Shown here: piece after piece, positions 18,847-28,300 of the stretch
How positions within the stretch are numbered: position 1 is the stretch's first letter
Layout: the number at the start of each line of letters is the position of its first letter
NCBI GenBank assembly: GCA_001464765.1
Contig: LNDV01000010.1
Span: 124,001 to 188,000, forward strand
DNA: 64,000 nt
From: Betaproteobacteria bacterium Ga0077526
GTDB lineage: Bacteria > Pseudomonadota > Gammaproteobacteria > Burkholderiales > Ga0077523
Direction of reading: 5' to 3'
Notes under the pieces: generated by a model
Told to the model about the DNA's origin: nothing
Seen by the model: only the letters and a program-made list of their open reading frames with translations
The model's database searches: none
Position numbers and translations under genes: made by a program

Positions 18847-19332
18847 ATGAAACGACTGCGCATGACTGCCCTGGCGGCAGCCTTCGGGATGATGGCCCTG
18901 GCCGGCGGTGCCCAGGCCCAGATGGTCGACAAGAAGGGACTCACCCTCGAAGCGGCGAAGAAGATCGCCGCGGCGGCCGAGGCCGAAGCTGTGAAGAACA
19001 AGTGGAACGTTGTCATCGTCGTCGTCGACGAAGGCGGCCAGATCGTCTACCTCCAGCGGATGGACGGCACCCAGTACGGCAGTGTGAACGTCGCGATCGC
19101 GAAGGCACGCACGTCGACTGCCTTCAAGCGCCCCACCAAGGTGTTCGAGGACGCGATCGCCGGGGGACGCACCGCGCTGCTCGGTGTTGACGACGCCCTG
19201 CCGCTGGAAGGCGGGATTCCGCTGACGTTCGGCGGGCAGATAGTCGGCGCGATCGGCGTTTCCGGTGTCACCTCGCAGCAGGACGGCGTCGTGGCCAAGG
19301 CCGGCGCCGAGTCCCTCGCCGCCGACAAGTAA
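18847..19332 (+). CDS. Exported GlcG/HbpS-family (DUF336) protein
   Basis: 161 residues. A strong AGGAGG lies 7 nt before the ATG. A signal peptide (about 1-23, ending AQAQ) precedes a single DUF336 domain: LTLEAAKKIAAAAEAEA, VVIVVVDEGGQIVYLQRMDG, FKRPTKVFEDA and GGIPLTFGGQIVGAIGVSG. Some relatives bind heme or cobalamin or are linked to glycolate use; many exported ones have no known role. It follows xseA by 71 bp and is convergent with miaA. Confidence 0.85.
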   Translation: MKRLRMTALAAAFGMMALAGGAQAQMVDKKGLTLEAAKKIAAAAEAEAVKNKWNVVIVVVDEGGQIVYLQRMDGTQYGSVNVAIAKARTSTAFKRPTKVFEDAIAGGRTALLGVDDALPLEGGIPLTFGGQIVGAIGVSGVTSQQDGVVAKAGAESLAADK

Positions 19333-19338
19333 CGCGGG

Positions 19339-20286
19339 TCAGCCCCGCAGTGCCGCGGCCGGCAGGCGTTCTTCCAGCCAGCCGGCCACGGCATCCTCCA
19401 GATCGTCACGCAGGCAGTCGAAGCGGTCCACGGCCTCCGTGGCTCGCAGCCAGGTGAGCTGGCGCTTGGCCAGCTGCCGGGTCGCGGCGATCGCCGTTTC
19501 GCGCAGTCGCGCGAGGCCGAATTCGCCATCGAGGTACTGCCAAGTCTGCCGGTACCCCACACACCGCATCGAGGGCAGCGCCGGATCCAGCGGGTACGTC
19601 TCGCGCAGGCGGCGGACTTCGCCGATGAGCCCCAGTTCCAGCATTTCCTCGAAGCGCTCGGCGATCCGTGCGTGCAGCACCAGCCTGTCGGATGGCTCCA
19701 GCGACACCGCGAGAATGTCCCGCCGCGGTGTCGTTTCCCCCGCATCGGCCAGCCAGGAGGACATGGGGCGTCCCGTCACGTAGCAGATCTCCAGCGCCCG
19801 CTGGATCCGCTGGGCGTCGGTGGGCTCCAGCCTCTGCGCCGTCTGCGGGTCGAGCGTTGCGAGGGTCTCGTGCATCGCGGGCCAGCCCACATCGGCGGCC
19901 ATGGCGTCGATCACCCGCCGCGTGTCCGGATCCGCCTGCGGCAGGACGGCTAGTCCTTCGCGGAAGGCCTTGAAGTAGAGCATCGTGCCGCCCACCAGCA
20001 GGGGCACACGGCCGGCCGCGACGATGTCCTCGACGCGCTCCCAGGCGTCCTCCGCAAAGCGCGCGGCGGAGTACGACTGCGTCGGGTCGAGGATGTCGAT
20101 GAGGTGATGCGGCACGCGCAGGCGCATGGCGGCATCGGGCTTGGCGGTGCCGATGTCCATGTCGCGATAGACGAGCGCCGAGTCGAGACTGACGATCTCC
20201 ACCGGCCAGCGCTGCGCGAGGCTCATCGCCACGCGCGTCTTGCCGCTGGCGGTGGGGCCCAGCAGCGCCACGACCGGCAGGTTCAT
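19339..20286 (-). CDS. miaA: tRNA dimethylallyltransferase
   Basis: 315 residues. The P-loop is GPTASGKT, followed by [18 protein letters not shown] and [13 protein letters not shown]. It adds the dimethylallyl group to A37 of tRNAs reading U-starting codons. The ATG overlaps the mutL stop in ATGA, so the two are translationally coupled. The mutL-miaA pair is common in proteobacteria. Confidence 0.96.
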   Translation of the reverse strand: MNLPVVALLGPTASGKTRVAMSLAQRWPVEIVSLDSALVYRDMDIGTAKPDAAMRLRVPHHLIDILDPTQSYSAARFAEDAWERVEDIVAAGRVPLLVGGTMLYFKAFREGLAVLPQADPDTRRVIDAMAADVGWPAMHETLATLDPQTAQRLEPTDAQRIQRALEICYVTGRPMSSWLADAGETTPRRDILAVSLEPSDRLVLHARIAERFEEMLELGLIGEVRRLRETYPLDPALPSMRCVGYRQTWQYLDGEFGLARLRETAIAATRQLAKRQLTWLRATEAVDRFDCLRDDLEDAVAGWLEERLPAAALRG

Positions 20287-22079
20287 CGTCCGCGCAGGAA
20301 CAGGCGGTCGAGATCCGCCATGGAGAACTGGAACCACGTAGGCCGGCCGTGATTGCACTGGCCGCCGCGCTCGGTTTCCTCCATGTCGCGCAGCAGCGCG
20401 TTCATCTCGGGGATGCCGAGTATGCGGTTCGCGCGGACGGCGCCGTGGCAGGCGAGCGTGGCGAGCATCTCGTCGCGCTTGCCGGTGAGCACGTGGCTCG
20501 CCCCGACCTCCTGGATCTCGCGCAGGACGTCCCGGGCGAGCGTCGCCGGATCGGTATCGCGCAGCAGCCAGGGGATCGAGCGGACCACGATGCTGGTGGG
20601 CGACTGGACACCCATCTCGAAGCCGAGCCGCGCCAGCAGTTCGCCCTGCTCCGCGACGGTGGCGACTTCGAGCGCCGTGGCCATGAGCGTGGCGGGAATC
20701 AGCAGGCCCTGGGTCGGAATCTCCGCGCTGTCGAGGGCACGCTTGAGCCTTTCGTACACGATGCGTTCGTGCGCGGCATGCATGTCGACGATCACCAGAC
20801 CGGCGTGATTGCGGGCCAGGACGTAGACGCCGCCAAGTTGCGCGAGCGCGAAACCGAGAGGCGGTGACGACTCGTCGTCGGGCGTTTCGGGCAGGGGCGC
20901 CGCCGCAACGGGCATGGCGGGCGTACCGGCAGACTCGGCTTCGGGGCGGCGGCCGAACAACTGGTCATAGAAGGCCAGCGGTTCCCCAGAGAAGCCCATC
21001 GTGCCTTGCCGGGGAGGCGGGTTCCAGGGCTGCCCCGGACTCGCGGCACCGGTGGAGACGTTCGCAGCAAGGGCCGGCTCAGGCGCCTCGCCGGCCGGGC
21101 CGGACAACGCGCGTTCGAGTACGCGTCTCACGAAGGGGTGGATGCCCCGGCTGTCGCGGAACCGCACCTCGGTCTTGGTGGGATGCACGTTGACGTCGAC
21201 GGCGTCGGGCGGAATCTCGAGGAACAGCACGAAGGCCGGATGACGCTCGTGATGCAGCACGTCGCGATACGCCTCGCGGATGGCGTGAGCCAGCAGCCGG
21301 TCCCGGACGAAGCGTCCGTTCACGAAGACGTACTGGGCATCGCGGGAGGTGCGGGCCGCGTTCGGCAACCCGGCAAAGCCCGACAGTCGCAGAGGCGCTG
21401 CGGTTTCGTCGATCCCTGCCGATCCCTCCAGGAACTCCGCACCCAGCACACCCGCGACACGCGCCGTCGCATCCTGCGGAGGCAGGCGCCATTGCGTCTT
21501 CCCGTTGTGCGTCAGGCGGAACCCCACGCCGGGGCTGGCGAGGGCGGCGCGCTTGAAGACGTCCTCGCAGTGCGCGTACTCGGTGGCCGGAGTGCGGAGG
21601 AATTTCCGACGGGCGGGCGTGTTGTAGTAGAGATCCAGGACGTCGATCACCGTGCCCGGTTCGGCTGCCGCGGGAGCGACCTCGCCGACGGCACCGCCGT
21701 GAACTTCGAGCTGCCACGCATGGCGATCCTCGGCGCGGCGGGTGGTGACCGTGAAGTGCGAGACCGAGGCGATGGACGCGAGCGCTTCCCCGCGGAACCC
21801 CAGGGTCGCGACCCGTTCCAGGTCCTCGAGCGAGGCGATCTTGCTGGTGGCGTGGCGCGCCACGGCCAGGGGGAGATCGTCGGGTGCCATGCCGGCGCCG
21901 TCGTCCTGCACGCGGATCTGGCGGATGCCGCCTTCCTCGAGCTTGACCGTGATCTCGCGGGCGCCCGCGTCGATGCTGTTCTCGAGGAGTTCCTTCAGCG
22001 CGGCGGCCGGGCGTTCGACCACCTCGCCGGCGGCGATCTGGTCGACGAGGATGTCGGGGAGTCGTTGGATGGTCGCCAT
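20283..22079 (-). CDS. mutL: DNA mismatch repair protein MutL
   Basis: 598 residues. The GHKL ATPase motifs are [18 protein letters not shown] and [16 protein letters not shown] Pro-rich linker (about 320-410) leads to the C-terminal dimerisation domain. That domain carries [12 protein letters not shown], close to the DQHA-x2-E-x4-E endonuclease motif with Met for Gln. This suggests a nicking MutL rather than the E. coli type. miaA follows with a 4-base overlap. Confidence 0.96.
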   Translation of the reverse strand: MATIQRLPDILVDQIAAGEVVERPAAALKELLENSIDAGAREITVKLEEGGIRQIRVQDDGAGMAPDDLPLAVARHATSKIASLEDLERVATLGFRGEALASIASVSHFTVTTRRAEDRHAWQLEVHGGAVGEVAPAAAEPGTVIDVLDLYYNTPARRKFLRTPATEYAHCEDVFKRAALASPGVGFRLTHNGKTQWRLPPQDATARVAGVLGAEFLEGSAGIDETAAPLRLSGFAGLPNAARTSRDAQYVFVNGRFVRDRLLAHAIREAYRDVLHHERHPAFVLFLEIPPDAVDVNVHPTKTEVRFRDSRGIHPFVRRVLERALSGPAGEAPEPALAANVSTGAASPGQPWNPPPRQGTMGFSGEPLAFYDQLFGRRPEAESAGTPAMPVAAAPLPETPDDESSPPLGFALAQLGGVYVLARNHAGLVIVDMHAAHERIVYERLKRALDSAEIPTQGLLIPATLMATALEVATVAEQGELLARLGFEMGVQSPTSIVVRSIPWLLRDTDPATLARDVLREIQEVGASHVLTGKRDEMLATLACHGAVRANRILGIPEMNALLRDMEETERGGQCNHGRPTWFQFSMADLDRLFLRGR

Positions 22080-22151
22080 GGGAGCGGCGGATTATAGGCC
22101 GGCGGCATGGTGCAGTGCGGTGCCCAACTGGTTTTCGGCGCATCGGCCCCC

Positions 22152-22157
22152 TATAAT
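22152..22157 (+). promoter_or_regulatory. Candidate -10 element for the transhydrogenase operon
   Basis: A perfect TATAAT lies about 95 bp before pntAA in the mutL/pntAA divergent gap. No good -35 stands at 16-18 bp upstream, so activation may need another factor. Confidence 0.35.
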
Positions 22158-22251
22158 GGCCGGCTTGTGCGAAACCCGGCTCGGGTTTTCGCCCCATCGC
22201 TGCGGCCTTTCCGGCCGATCCAGCGGATCCGACCACGGAGGCCTTCGAGGC

Positions 22252-23376
22252 ATGCAGATCGGAATTCCGGCGGAGATTCGAGCAGGTGAGACTCGGGTTG
22301 CCGCCACCCCTGAAACCGTAAAGAAACTCGCCCAGGGCGGCTTCCACAAGCTCGTGGTGCAGGCCGGCGCTGGCGCCCATTCTTCCTATCCCGACGCGGA
22401 CTACGCGGCAGCCGGCGCGACCATCGTCGAGTCGGCGGCCGAGATCTATGCCTCCTCGGACATCGTTCTCAAAGTGCGCGGGCCGGAGCCGTCGGAACTG
22501 CCGATGCTCCGCCGTGAACAGATGCTGATCGGCCTGCTCGCCCCGCACAAGACCGAGAACCTGGAGCCGATCGCTCGCCAGGGCGTCACGGCCTTCGCGA
22601 TGGAGTGGCTGCCCCGCATCTCGCGTGCCCAGAGCATGGACGTGCTGTCCTCGCAGGCGAACATCGGCGGCTACAAGGCCGTGATGATCGCCGCGAACAC
22701 CTACGGCCGTCTCATGCCGATGCTGATGACCGCGGCCGGTACCGTGAAGGCGGCTCGGGTCGTCATCATGGGTGTGGGTGTGGCCGGACTTCAGGCGATC
22801 GCCACGGCCAAGCGTCTGGGCGCCGTGGTGGAAGCCACGGACGTGCGCCCGGAGACCAAGGAACAGGTGGAGTCCCTCGGCGCCAAGTTCATCGAGGTTC
22901 CGCTGACCGACGCCGAGAAGGAACTGGCGAAGGGGCAGGGCGGCTACGCCCGCGACATGGGCGAGGACTACCGCAAGCGCCAGGCCGCTCTCGTCGCCGA
23001 GCGAATCAAGCAGGCCGATATCGTCGTGACCACCGCGCTGATTCCCGGCCGCGCCGCGCCCGTGCTCGTGACCGAGGACATGGTCCGCTCCATGAAGCCG
23101 GGTTCGGTCATCGTCGACATGGCCGTGGAGCAGGGCGGCAACTGCCCGCTGTCCGAACTGGACAAGACAGTGATGAAGCACGGCGTGCATCTCGTCGGCA
23201 TCGCCAACCTGCCTGCCACGGTACCCGCGGATTCGAGCGCGTTGTACGCCCGGAATCTCTACAACTTCCTCGGGCTGATGCTCGATGCGAAGACGGGTGC
23301 CTTCAAGCTCGATCGCGAAGACGAGATCATCGCCGGCACGCTTGCGTGCATCGGCGGCGAACTCGCCCGCAAGTAA
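22252..23376 (+). CDS. pntAA: NAD(P) transhydrogenase subunit alpha part 1
   Basis: 374 residues, the NAD(H)-binding dI component as a separate polypeptide. Motifs are IPAEIRAGETRVAATPE, MGVGVAGLQAIATAKRLGA, the exposed loop with RDMGEDYRKRQ, and VDMAVEQGGNC. The ATG at 22252 is set by the family N-terminus; the open frame continues upstream into the mutL antisense. It is first of three genes forming proton-translocating transhydrogenase, which makes NADPH from NADH using the proton gradient. Confidence 0.96.
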   Translation: MQIGIPAEIRAGETRVAATPETVKKLAQGGFHKLVVQAGAGAHSSYPDADYAAAGATIVESAAEIYASSDIVLKVRGPEPSELPMLRREQMLIGLLAPHKTENLEPIARQGVTAFAMEWLPRISRAQSMDVLSSQANIGGYKAVMIAANTYGRLMPMLMTAAGTVKAARVVIMGVGVAGLQAIATAKRLGAVVEATDVRPETKEQVESLGAKFIEVPLTDAEKELAKGQGGYARDMGEDYRKRQAALVAERIKQADIVVTTALIPGRAAPVLVTEDMVRSMKPGSVIVDMAVEQGGNCPLSELDKTVMKHGVHLVGIANLPATVPADSSALYARNLYNFLGLMLDAKTGAFKLDREDEIIAGTLACIGGELARK

Positions 23377-23400
23377 GAACCGCCTACCCGGAGCCCTGCC

Positions 23401-23715
23401 GTGGAAATCGTCAATCCGACCATCATGAACCTCATCATCTTCGTGCTGGCCATCTATGTCGGCTATCACGTGGTGTGGACCGTGACCCCCGCCCTGCACA
23501 CGCCCCTCATGGCTGTCACCAACGCCATCTCGGCCATCGTCATCGTCGGTGCCATGCTTGCCGCCGCCCTCACCGAAACCGGTCTGGGCAAGACCATGGG
23601 TGTGCTCGCCGTGGCGCTTGCGGCAGTCAATGTGTTCGGCGGCTTCCTCGTGACGCGCCGCATGCTCGAGATGTTCAAGAAGAAGGAGCGGCCTGCCGCG
23701 GGAGGTGCCAAGTGA
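23401..23715 (+). CDS. pntAB: NAD(P) transhydrogenase subunit alpha part 2
   Basis: 104 residues. The GTG start is preceded by CGGAG. Three membrane spans form part of the dII proton channel: about 8-25, 36-58 and 64-84 (VLAVALAAVNVFGGFLVTRR). It lies 24 bp after pntAA and 46 bp before pntB, in the usual three-gene arrangement. Confidence 0.94.
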   Translation: MEIVNPTIMNLIIFVLAIYVGYHVVWTVTPALHTPLMAVTNAISAIVIVGAMLAAALTETGLGKTMGVLAVALAAVNVFGGFLVTRRMLEMFKKKERPAAGGAK

Positions 23716-23761
23716 CCTCTCCCCGCCAAGCTCTCTTCGCACTGACCGGGGGACACACCCG

Positions 23762-25183
23762 ATGAGCATGAACCTCGTGACGCTGCTCTACCTCGTGGCG
23801 TCGATCTGCTTCATCCAGGCGCTGAAGGGGTTGTCTCACCCGACGACATCCATCCGCGGCAATCTGTTCGGCATGGCCGGCATGGCGATCGCGGCGCTTA
23901 CCACCGCGGGCCTCATCATGAAGCTCGCGGAGCAGCCCGCGGCCGGTCTCGGCTACGTGCTCGCCGGTCTCGTCGTCGGCGGCGGCCTCGGCGCCGTGAT
24001 GGCCAAGCGTGTCGAGATGACCAAGATGCCGGAACTGGTCGCCTTCATGCACAGCATGATCGGTCTCGCGGCAGTGTTCATTGCCGTGGCGGCCGTGGCG
24101 GAGCCCTACGCCTTCGGCATCGTTGCCAAGGGTGTTCCGATTCCTGCCGGCAACCGTCTGGAACTGTTCCTCGGCGCGGCCATCGGTGCCATCACCTTCA
24201 GCGGCTCCGTGATCGCCTTCGGCAAGCTGTCGGGCAAGTACAAGTTCCGCCTGTTCCAGGGCGCCCCGGTGGTGTTCAAGGGGCAGCACATGCTGAACCT
24301 TGCCTTCGGCATCGCGATCTTGGTTCTCGGGCTCGGCTTCACGGTCACCGAGAGCTGGTCGGCGTTCTTCCTGATGCTGGCCCTGTCCTTCGTGATCGGT
24401 GTGCTGATCATCATCCCTATCGGCGGAGCCGACATGCCGGTCGTGGTGTCGATGCTCAACTCCTATTCGGGGTGGGCGGCCGCGGGCATCGGCTTCTCGC
24501 TGAACAACCCCATGCTGATCATCGCCGGGTCCCTCGTGGGCTCGTCGGGCGCGATCCTGTCCTACATCATGTGCAAGGCGATGAACCGGTCGTTCTTCAA
24601 CGTGATCCTGGGCGGATTCGGGGGTGAGGCTGGCACGGCGACAGGCGGTACGGAGCAGAAGTCCGTCAAGTCGGGCAGTGCCGACGACGCGGCCTTCCTG
24701 ATGGGCAACGCCGACAGCGTCATCATCGTTCCTGGGTACGGTCTCGCGGTGGCGCGGGCCCAGCACGCGGTGAAGGAGATGGCCGCCAAGCTCACCGCCA
24801 AGGGTGTGCAGGTCCGCTACGCGATCCACCCGGTCGCTGGCCGGATGCCCGGCCACATGAACGTGCTTCTGGCCGAGGCGGAAATCCCCTACGACCAGGT
24901 GCTCGAGATGGAAGACATCAACAGCGACTTCGGTACCACCGACGTCGTCCTGGTGCTGGGCGCGAACGACGTGGTGAACCCGCTCGCGCACGAGAAAGGC
25001 AGCCCGATCTACGGCATGCCCATCCTCGAGGCGCACAAGGCACGGACGGTCATCGTCAACAAGCGCTCCATGGCGGCAGGCTACGCCGGTCTCGACAACC
25101 CCCTGTTCTATCTCGACAAGTCGATGATGGTCTTCGGGGATGCGAAGAAAGTCATCGAAGATATCGTCAAGGGTCTCGAGTAG
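23762..25183 (+). CDS. pntB: NAD(P) transhydrogenase subunit beta
   Basis: 473 residues. The N-terminal half has about nine membrane spans (dII). The C-terminal NADP(H)-binding dIII domain carries VIIVPGYGLAVARAQHAV, HPVAGRMPGHMNVLLAEA and NSDFGTTDVVLVLGANDVVN. It completes the proton-pumping transhydrogenase with pntAA and pntAB. The ATG at 23762 is chosen by family alignment. Confidence 0.96.
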   Translation: MSMNLVTLLYLVASICFIQALKGLSHPTTSIRGNLFGMAGMAIAALTTAGLIMKLAEQPAAGLGYVLAGLVVGGGLGAVMAKRVEMTKMPELVAFMHSMIGLAAVFIAVAAVAEPYAFGIVAKGVPIPAGNRLELFLGAAIGAITFSGSVIAFGKLSGKYKFRLFQGAPVVFKGQHMLNLAFGIAILVLGLGFTVTESWSAFFLMLALSFVIGVLIIIPIGGADMPVVVSMLNSYSGWAAAGIGFSLNNPMLIIAGSLVGSSGAILSYIMCKAMNRSFFNVILGGFGGEAGTATGGTEQKSVKSGSADDAAFLMGNADSVIIVPGYGLAVARAQHAVKEMAAKLTAKGVQVRYAIHPVAGRMPGHMNVLLAEAEIPYDQVLEMEDINSDFGTTDVVLVLGANDVVNPLAHEKGSPIYGMPILEAHKARTVIVNKRSMAAGYAGLDNPLFYLDKSMMVFGDAKKVIEDIVKGLE

Positions 25184-25291
25184 CTGCCGATGTAGGTGCG
25201 GTCTGCGTCGAAGGGCGCGGTCAGGGACGGGACTTGCTTTCACGGTGAGCGGCGGTCCGGCCCTGTATCCTCGGTTTCTCGGAACCGCACC

Positions 25292-25297
25292 TATAAT
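25292..25297 (+). promoter_or_regulatory. Candidate -10 element upstream of the long coiled-coil gene
   Basis: A perfect TATAAT lies about 95 bp before the ATG at 25393. As with the transhydrogenase promoter, no clear -35 is seen. The two -10 sites share the context CCTATAATG or close to it. Confidence 0.35.
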
Positions 25298-25392
25298 GAG
25301 GTTTTTCCCGATGATCCCTGTGTCATGCTCGCGCCCTCCCGGGACGCGGTCGGACCGTGCCGGATCGCCGTGACGATTGCCTCCAGGGGCCA

Positions 25393-28300
25393 ATGGACAA
25401 AAGCACTCTGTACGCGAAGACGGGCAAAGGCCTCATGGAGGTCAAGAACCGCTCGCGCGCCCTGTCCAAAGATCTTCTCCGACTTCTTACAAGCATCGAC
25501 GGGCGGTCCACGTTCGCCGAACTCCAGGACAAGCTCGGGCAACCGTCCGAGCGCGACCTGATCCTCCAGCTCCGCCAGCTCTCCGACCTCGGATTCATCA
25601 AGGAGATCGTCGCCGCTCCCGTGTCGGAATCGGTGCCGTCCGCCGGGGTCGACTATGCCGATGACCTCGACTTCACCGCCTTCTACAACGCCCCCAAGGC
25701 GGCTGCTGCCAGCGTCTATTCCAGCGCCGAGAAGGAGAACCGCGCCCGCGAGAACGCCGACCGCCGGGCGGCAGAAGAGCGTGCCGCCCGCCAGCGGGAA
25801 GAGGCTGAGCAGCACGCCCGTGACGAGGCCGAACGCCGCGCCAAGGCCGAAGCGGTCAAGCGGGAGCGCGCCCTGCTCGAGGAAAAGACCCGAAGCGCCA
25901 CTGCCGCCAAGACCAAGGTGGCGGAGGAAGCGGCTGCAAAGCTGGCAGCCGAGGCCTCCGAGCGCATCGCTGCCGAGCAGCTCGCCCGCGAGGATGCCGA
26001 GCGACGCGCCAAGGTGGCCCAGGATGCCAAGCGCCGCCTGGAGGCCGAGCGCAAGCAGCTCGAACTCGAGCGTCGCCGGCTCGAGGACGAGGCAAAGAAG
26101 GTCCGCGAGGAAGCAGAGCGTCGTGCCGCCGAGGAGGCACAGCGCAAGCTCGACCAGGAGGCCCGCCGCGTTCGTGAGGAAGTCGAGCGCAAGGCGCGCG
26201 AGGAAGCCCAGCTGAAGCTCGAGGCCGAAGCCCGTCGCGTCCGCGAGGAGGCCGAACGGCAGGTCCGCGAGGAGTCGGAACGCAAGCTCGCCGAGGAGGC
26301 CAAGCGCCTGAAGGCCGAGGCCGAACGCATGGCCCGGGAAGAGGCGGATCGGCGGATCGAGGAGGAGGCACGTCGGGTGCGCGAGGAAGCGCAGCGTGTC
26401 GCCGAGGCGGACACCCGGCGCAAGGTCGAGGAGGAAGCCCGCCGCGTGCGCGAGGAAGCCGAGGCCCGCGCCCGGGAAGAGATGACCCGGCGTCTGGCCG
26501 AGGAGGCCAAGCGCCTGCGCGAGGAAGCCGAGATCCGCGCCCGCGAGGAGGCCGAGCTTCGCTTCGCGGAGGAGCGCGAGAAGCTGCGTCTTGAGGCCGA
26601 GGCCGCCCGCAAGCGCGAGGAAGAGGAACGCCAGAAGCGCGAGGAAGAGGAAAGGCTGCGTCGCGAGGCCGAGGAGGCCCGTCGCAAGGCCGAGGAACAG
26701 GCGCGTCGTGCGGAAGAGGAAAGGGTTCGTCGCGAACTGGAGCAGCGCCTGCAGCGCGAGGAAGAGGAAAGGCAACGCCGCGAAGCCGAGGAAGCCCGCC
26801 GAAAGGCCGAGGAAGAGGCAAGGCGAGCCGAAGAGGATCGCGTCCGTCGCGAGCTGGAGGAACGGCTCAAGCGCGAGGTGGAAGAGCGCGAGCGTCGCGA
26901 GGCCGCCGAGCGCGAACGCCTGGCCGAAGAGGAGCGCCGCCGCCGCGAGATCGAGGCCGAACGCGAGCGCGAGGCCGAGGAGCGCCGTCGCCTCGAAGAG
27001 GAATTGCGCCGGCGCGAGGAGGAAGCCGCCCGCGCCCGTGAGGAAGAGGAACGGGTGCGTCGCGCCGAAGAAGAGCGCGTGCGCAAGGAACTCGAAGCCC
27101 AGCGCGAGCGCGAAGCCGAGGAACGGCGTCGCCTCGAGGAGGAAATGCGCCGGCGCGAAGAGGAAGCCGCGCGGATCCGAGAAGAGGAAGCCCGCGTCCG
27201 GCAGGCGGAGGAAGAGCGTCTGCGGCGGGAGCTCGAAGCCCAGCGGGAGCGTGAAGCCGAGGAGCGGCGGCGTCTCGAGGAAGAGATGCGCCGTCGCGAG
27301 GAAGAAGCGGCACGGCTCCGCGAGGAAGAAGAGAAGCTGCGCCGCGCCGAGGAGGAGAGGGTCCGCCGCGAGCACGACGCACAGCGCCAGCGCGATCTCG
27401 AGGAGCGCCGCCGCCTCGAGGAGGAACTGCGCCGGCGAGAGGAAGAAGCCGCCCGCCGGATCGAAGAGGAGCGTGCCCGGGCCGAACGCGAAGCCCGGGA
27501 GCGTGCTGAACTCGAAGCGGTCACCCGCCGCCGCGACCAGCTCGACTCCCTGAACATGCTGTGGCGCGGCGTTGCTGGTGATGCGCCGGGCCCGACGTCC
27601 TTAGCGGCCGGGGCGATCGCCGGTATCGCGGGTTCCGCGAAATCAGCCCCCGTCGATGAGGCCGAGGCTCACCGTCGCGACGAGGAAGAACGCCTCCGTC
27701 GTGAGGAACTCGCACGGCGCGAAGCCGAAGAGGTGAAGCGACTCCAGGCCATCGAAGCCGAACGGCGCGAGGCCGAAGCCGCGCTGGCTCGAGACCGCGC
27801 GGATGCCGAGGCTCGCCGCGAGCGCGCAGAACAGGAACGTCGCGAAGCCGAGGCGAAGGCCCGGATCGAAGCGGAAGAGAAGGCCCGGCGCGAGGCCGAA
27901 GAGGCAGCCCGGATCGAGGAAGAACAACGCATCCGGCGCGAGGCCGAAGAGAAGGCCCGCATGGAAGCCGAAGAGAAAGCCCGTCTGGAAGCCGAAGAAG
28001 CTGCGCGACGCGAGGCGGAAGCGGCGGAGCAGGAGCGGCAACGACGCGAGGCCGAAGAGGCTGCTGCCATCGCCGAGCGGGAAGCCGCCGAGAAGGCCCG
28101 CATCGAGGCGGAAGCCGCCCAGGCGAATGCGGATGCCGAGTCCGAAGTGCCCATGCTGGAGCCAGCTGACGTCGATCTCGGGGCCGTCCAGGAGTCCGTG
28201 GATCCGAAACGCGAGGAACTCACGAATCTCGTCCTTTCCGAACTCGATCTGCCGGCCGACGACGCTGCCGAGGACATTCCGCTGCCGGAGATGGACGAGG

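Noticed and set aside
21079..23769. 896-residue minus-strand frame across mutL and pntAA
   Set aside because: It crosses two well-defined genes on opposite strands and has no recognisable domain.
25716..27557. 613-residue Ser/Arg frame opposite the charged-helix region
   Set aside because: It is the complement of Glu/Arg codons of the real gene. It has no start context and no family features.
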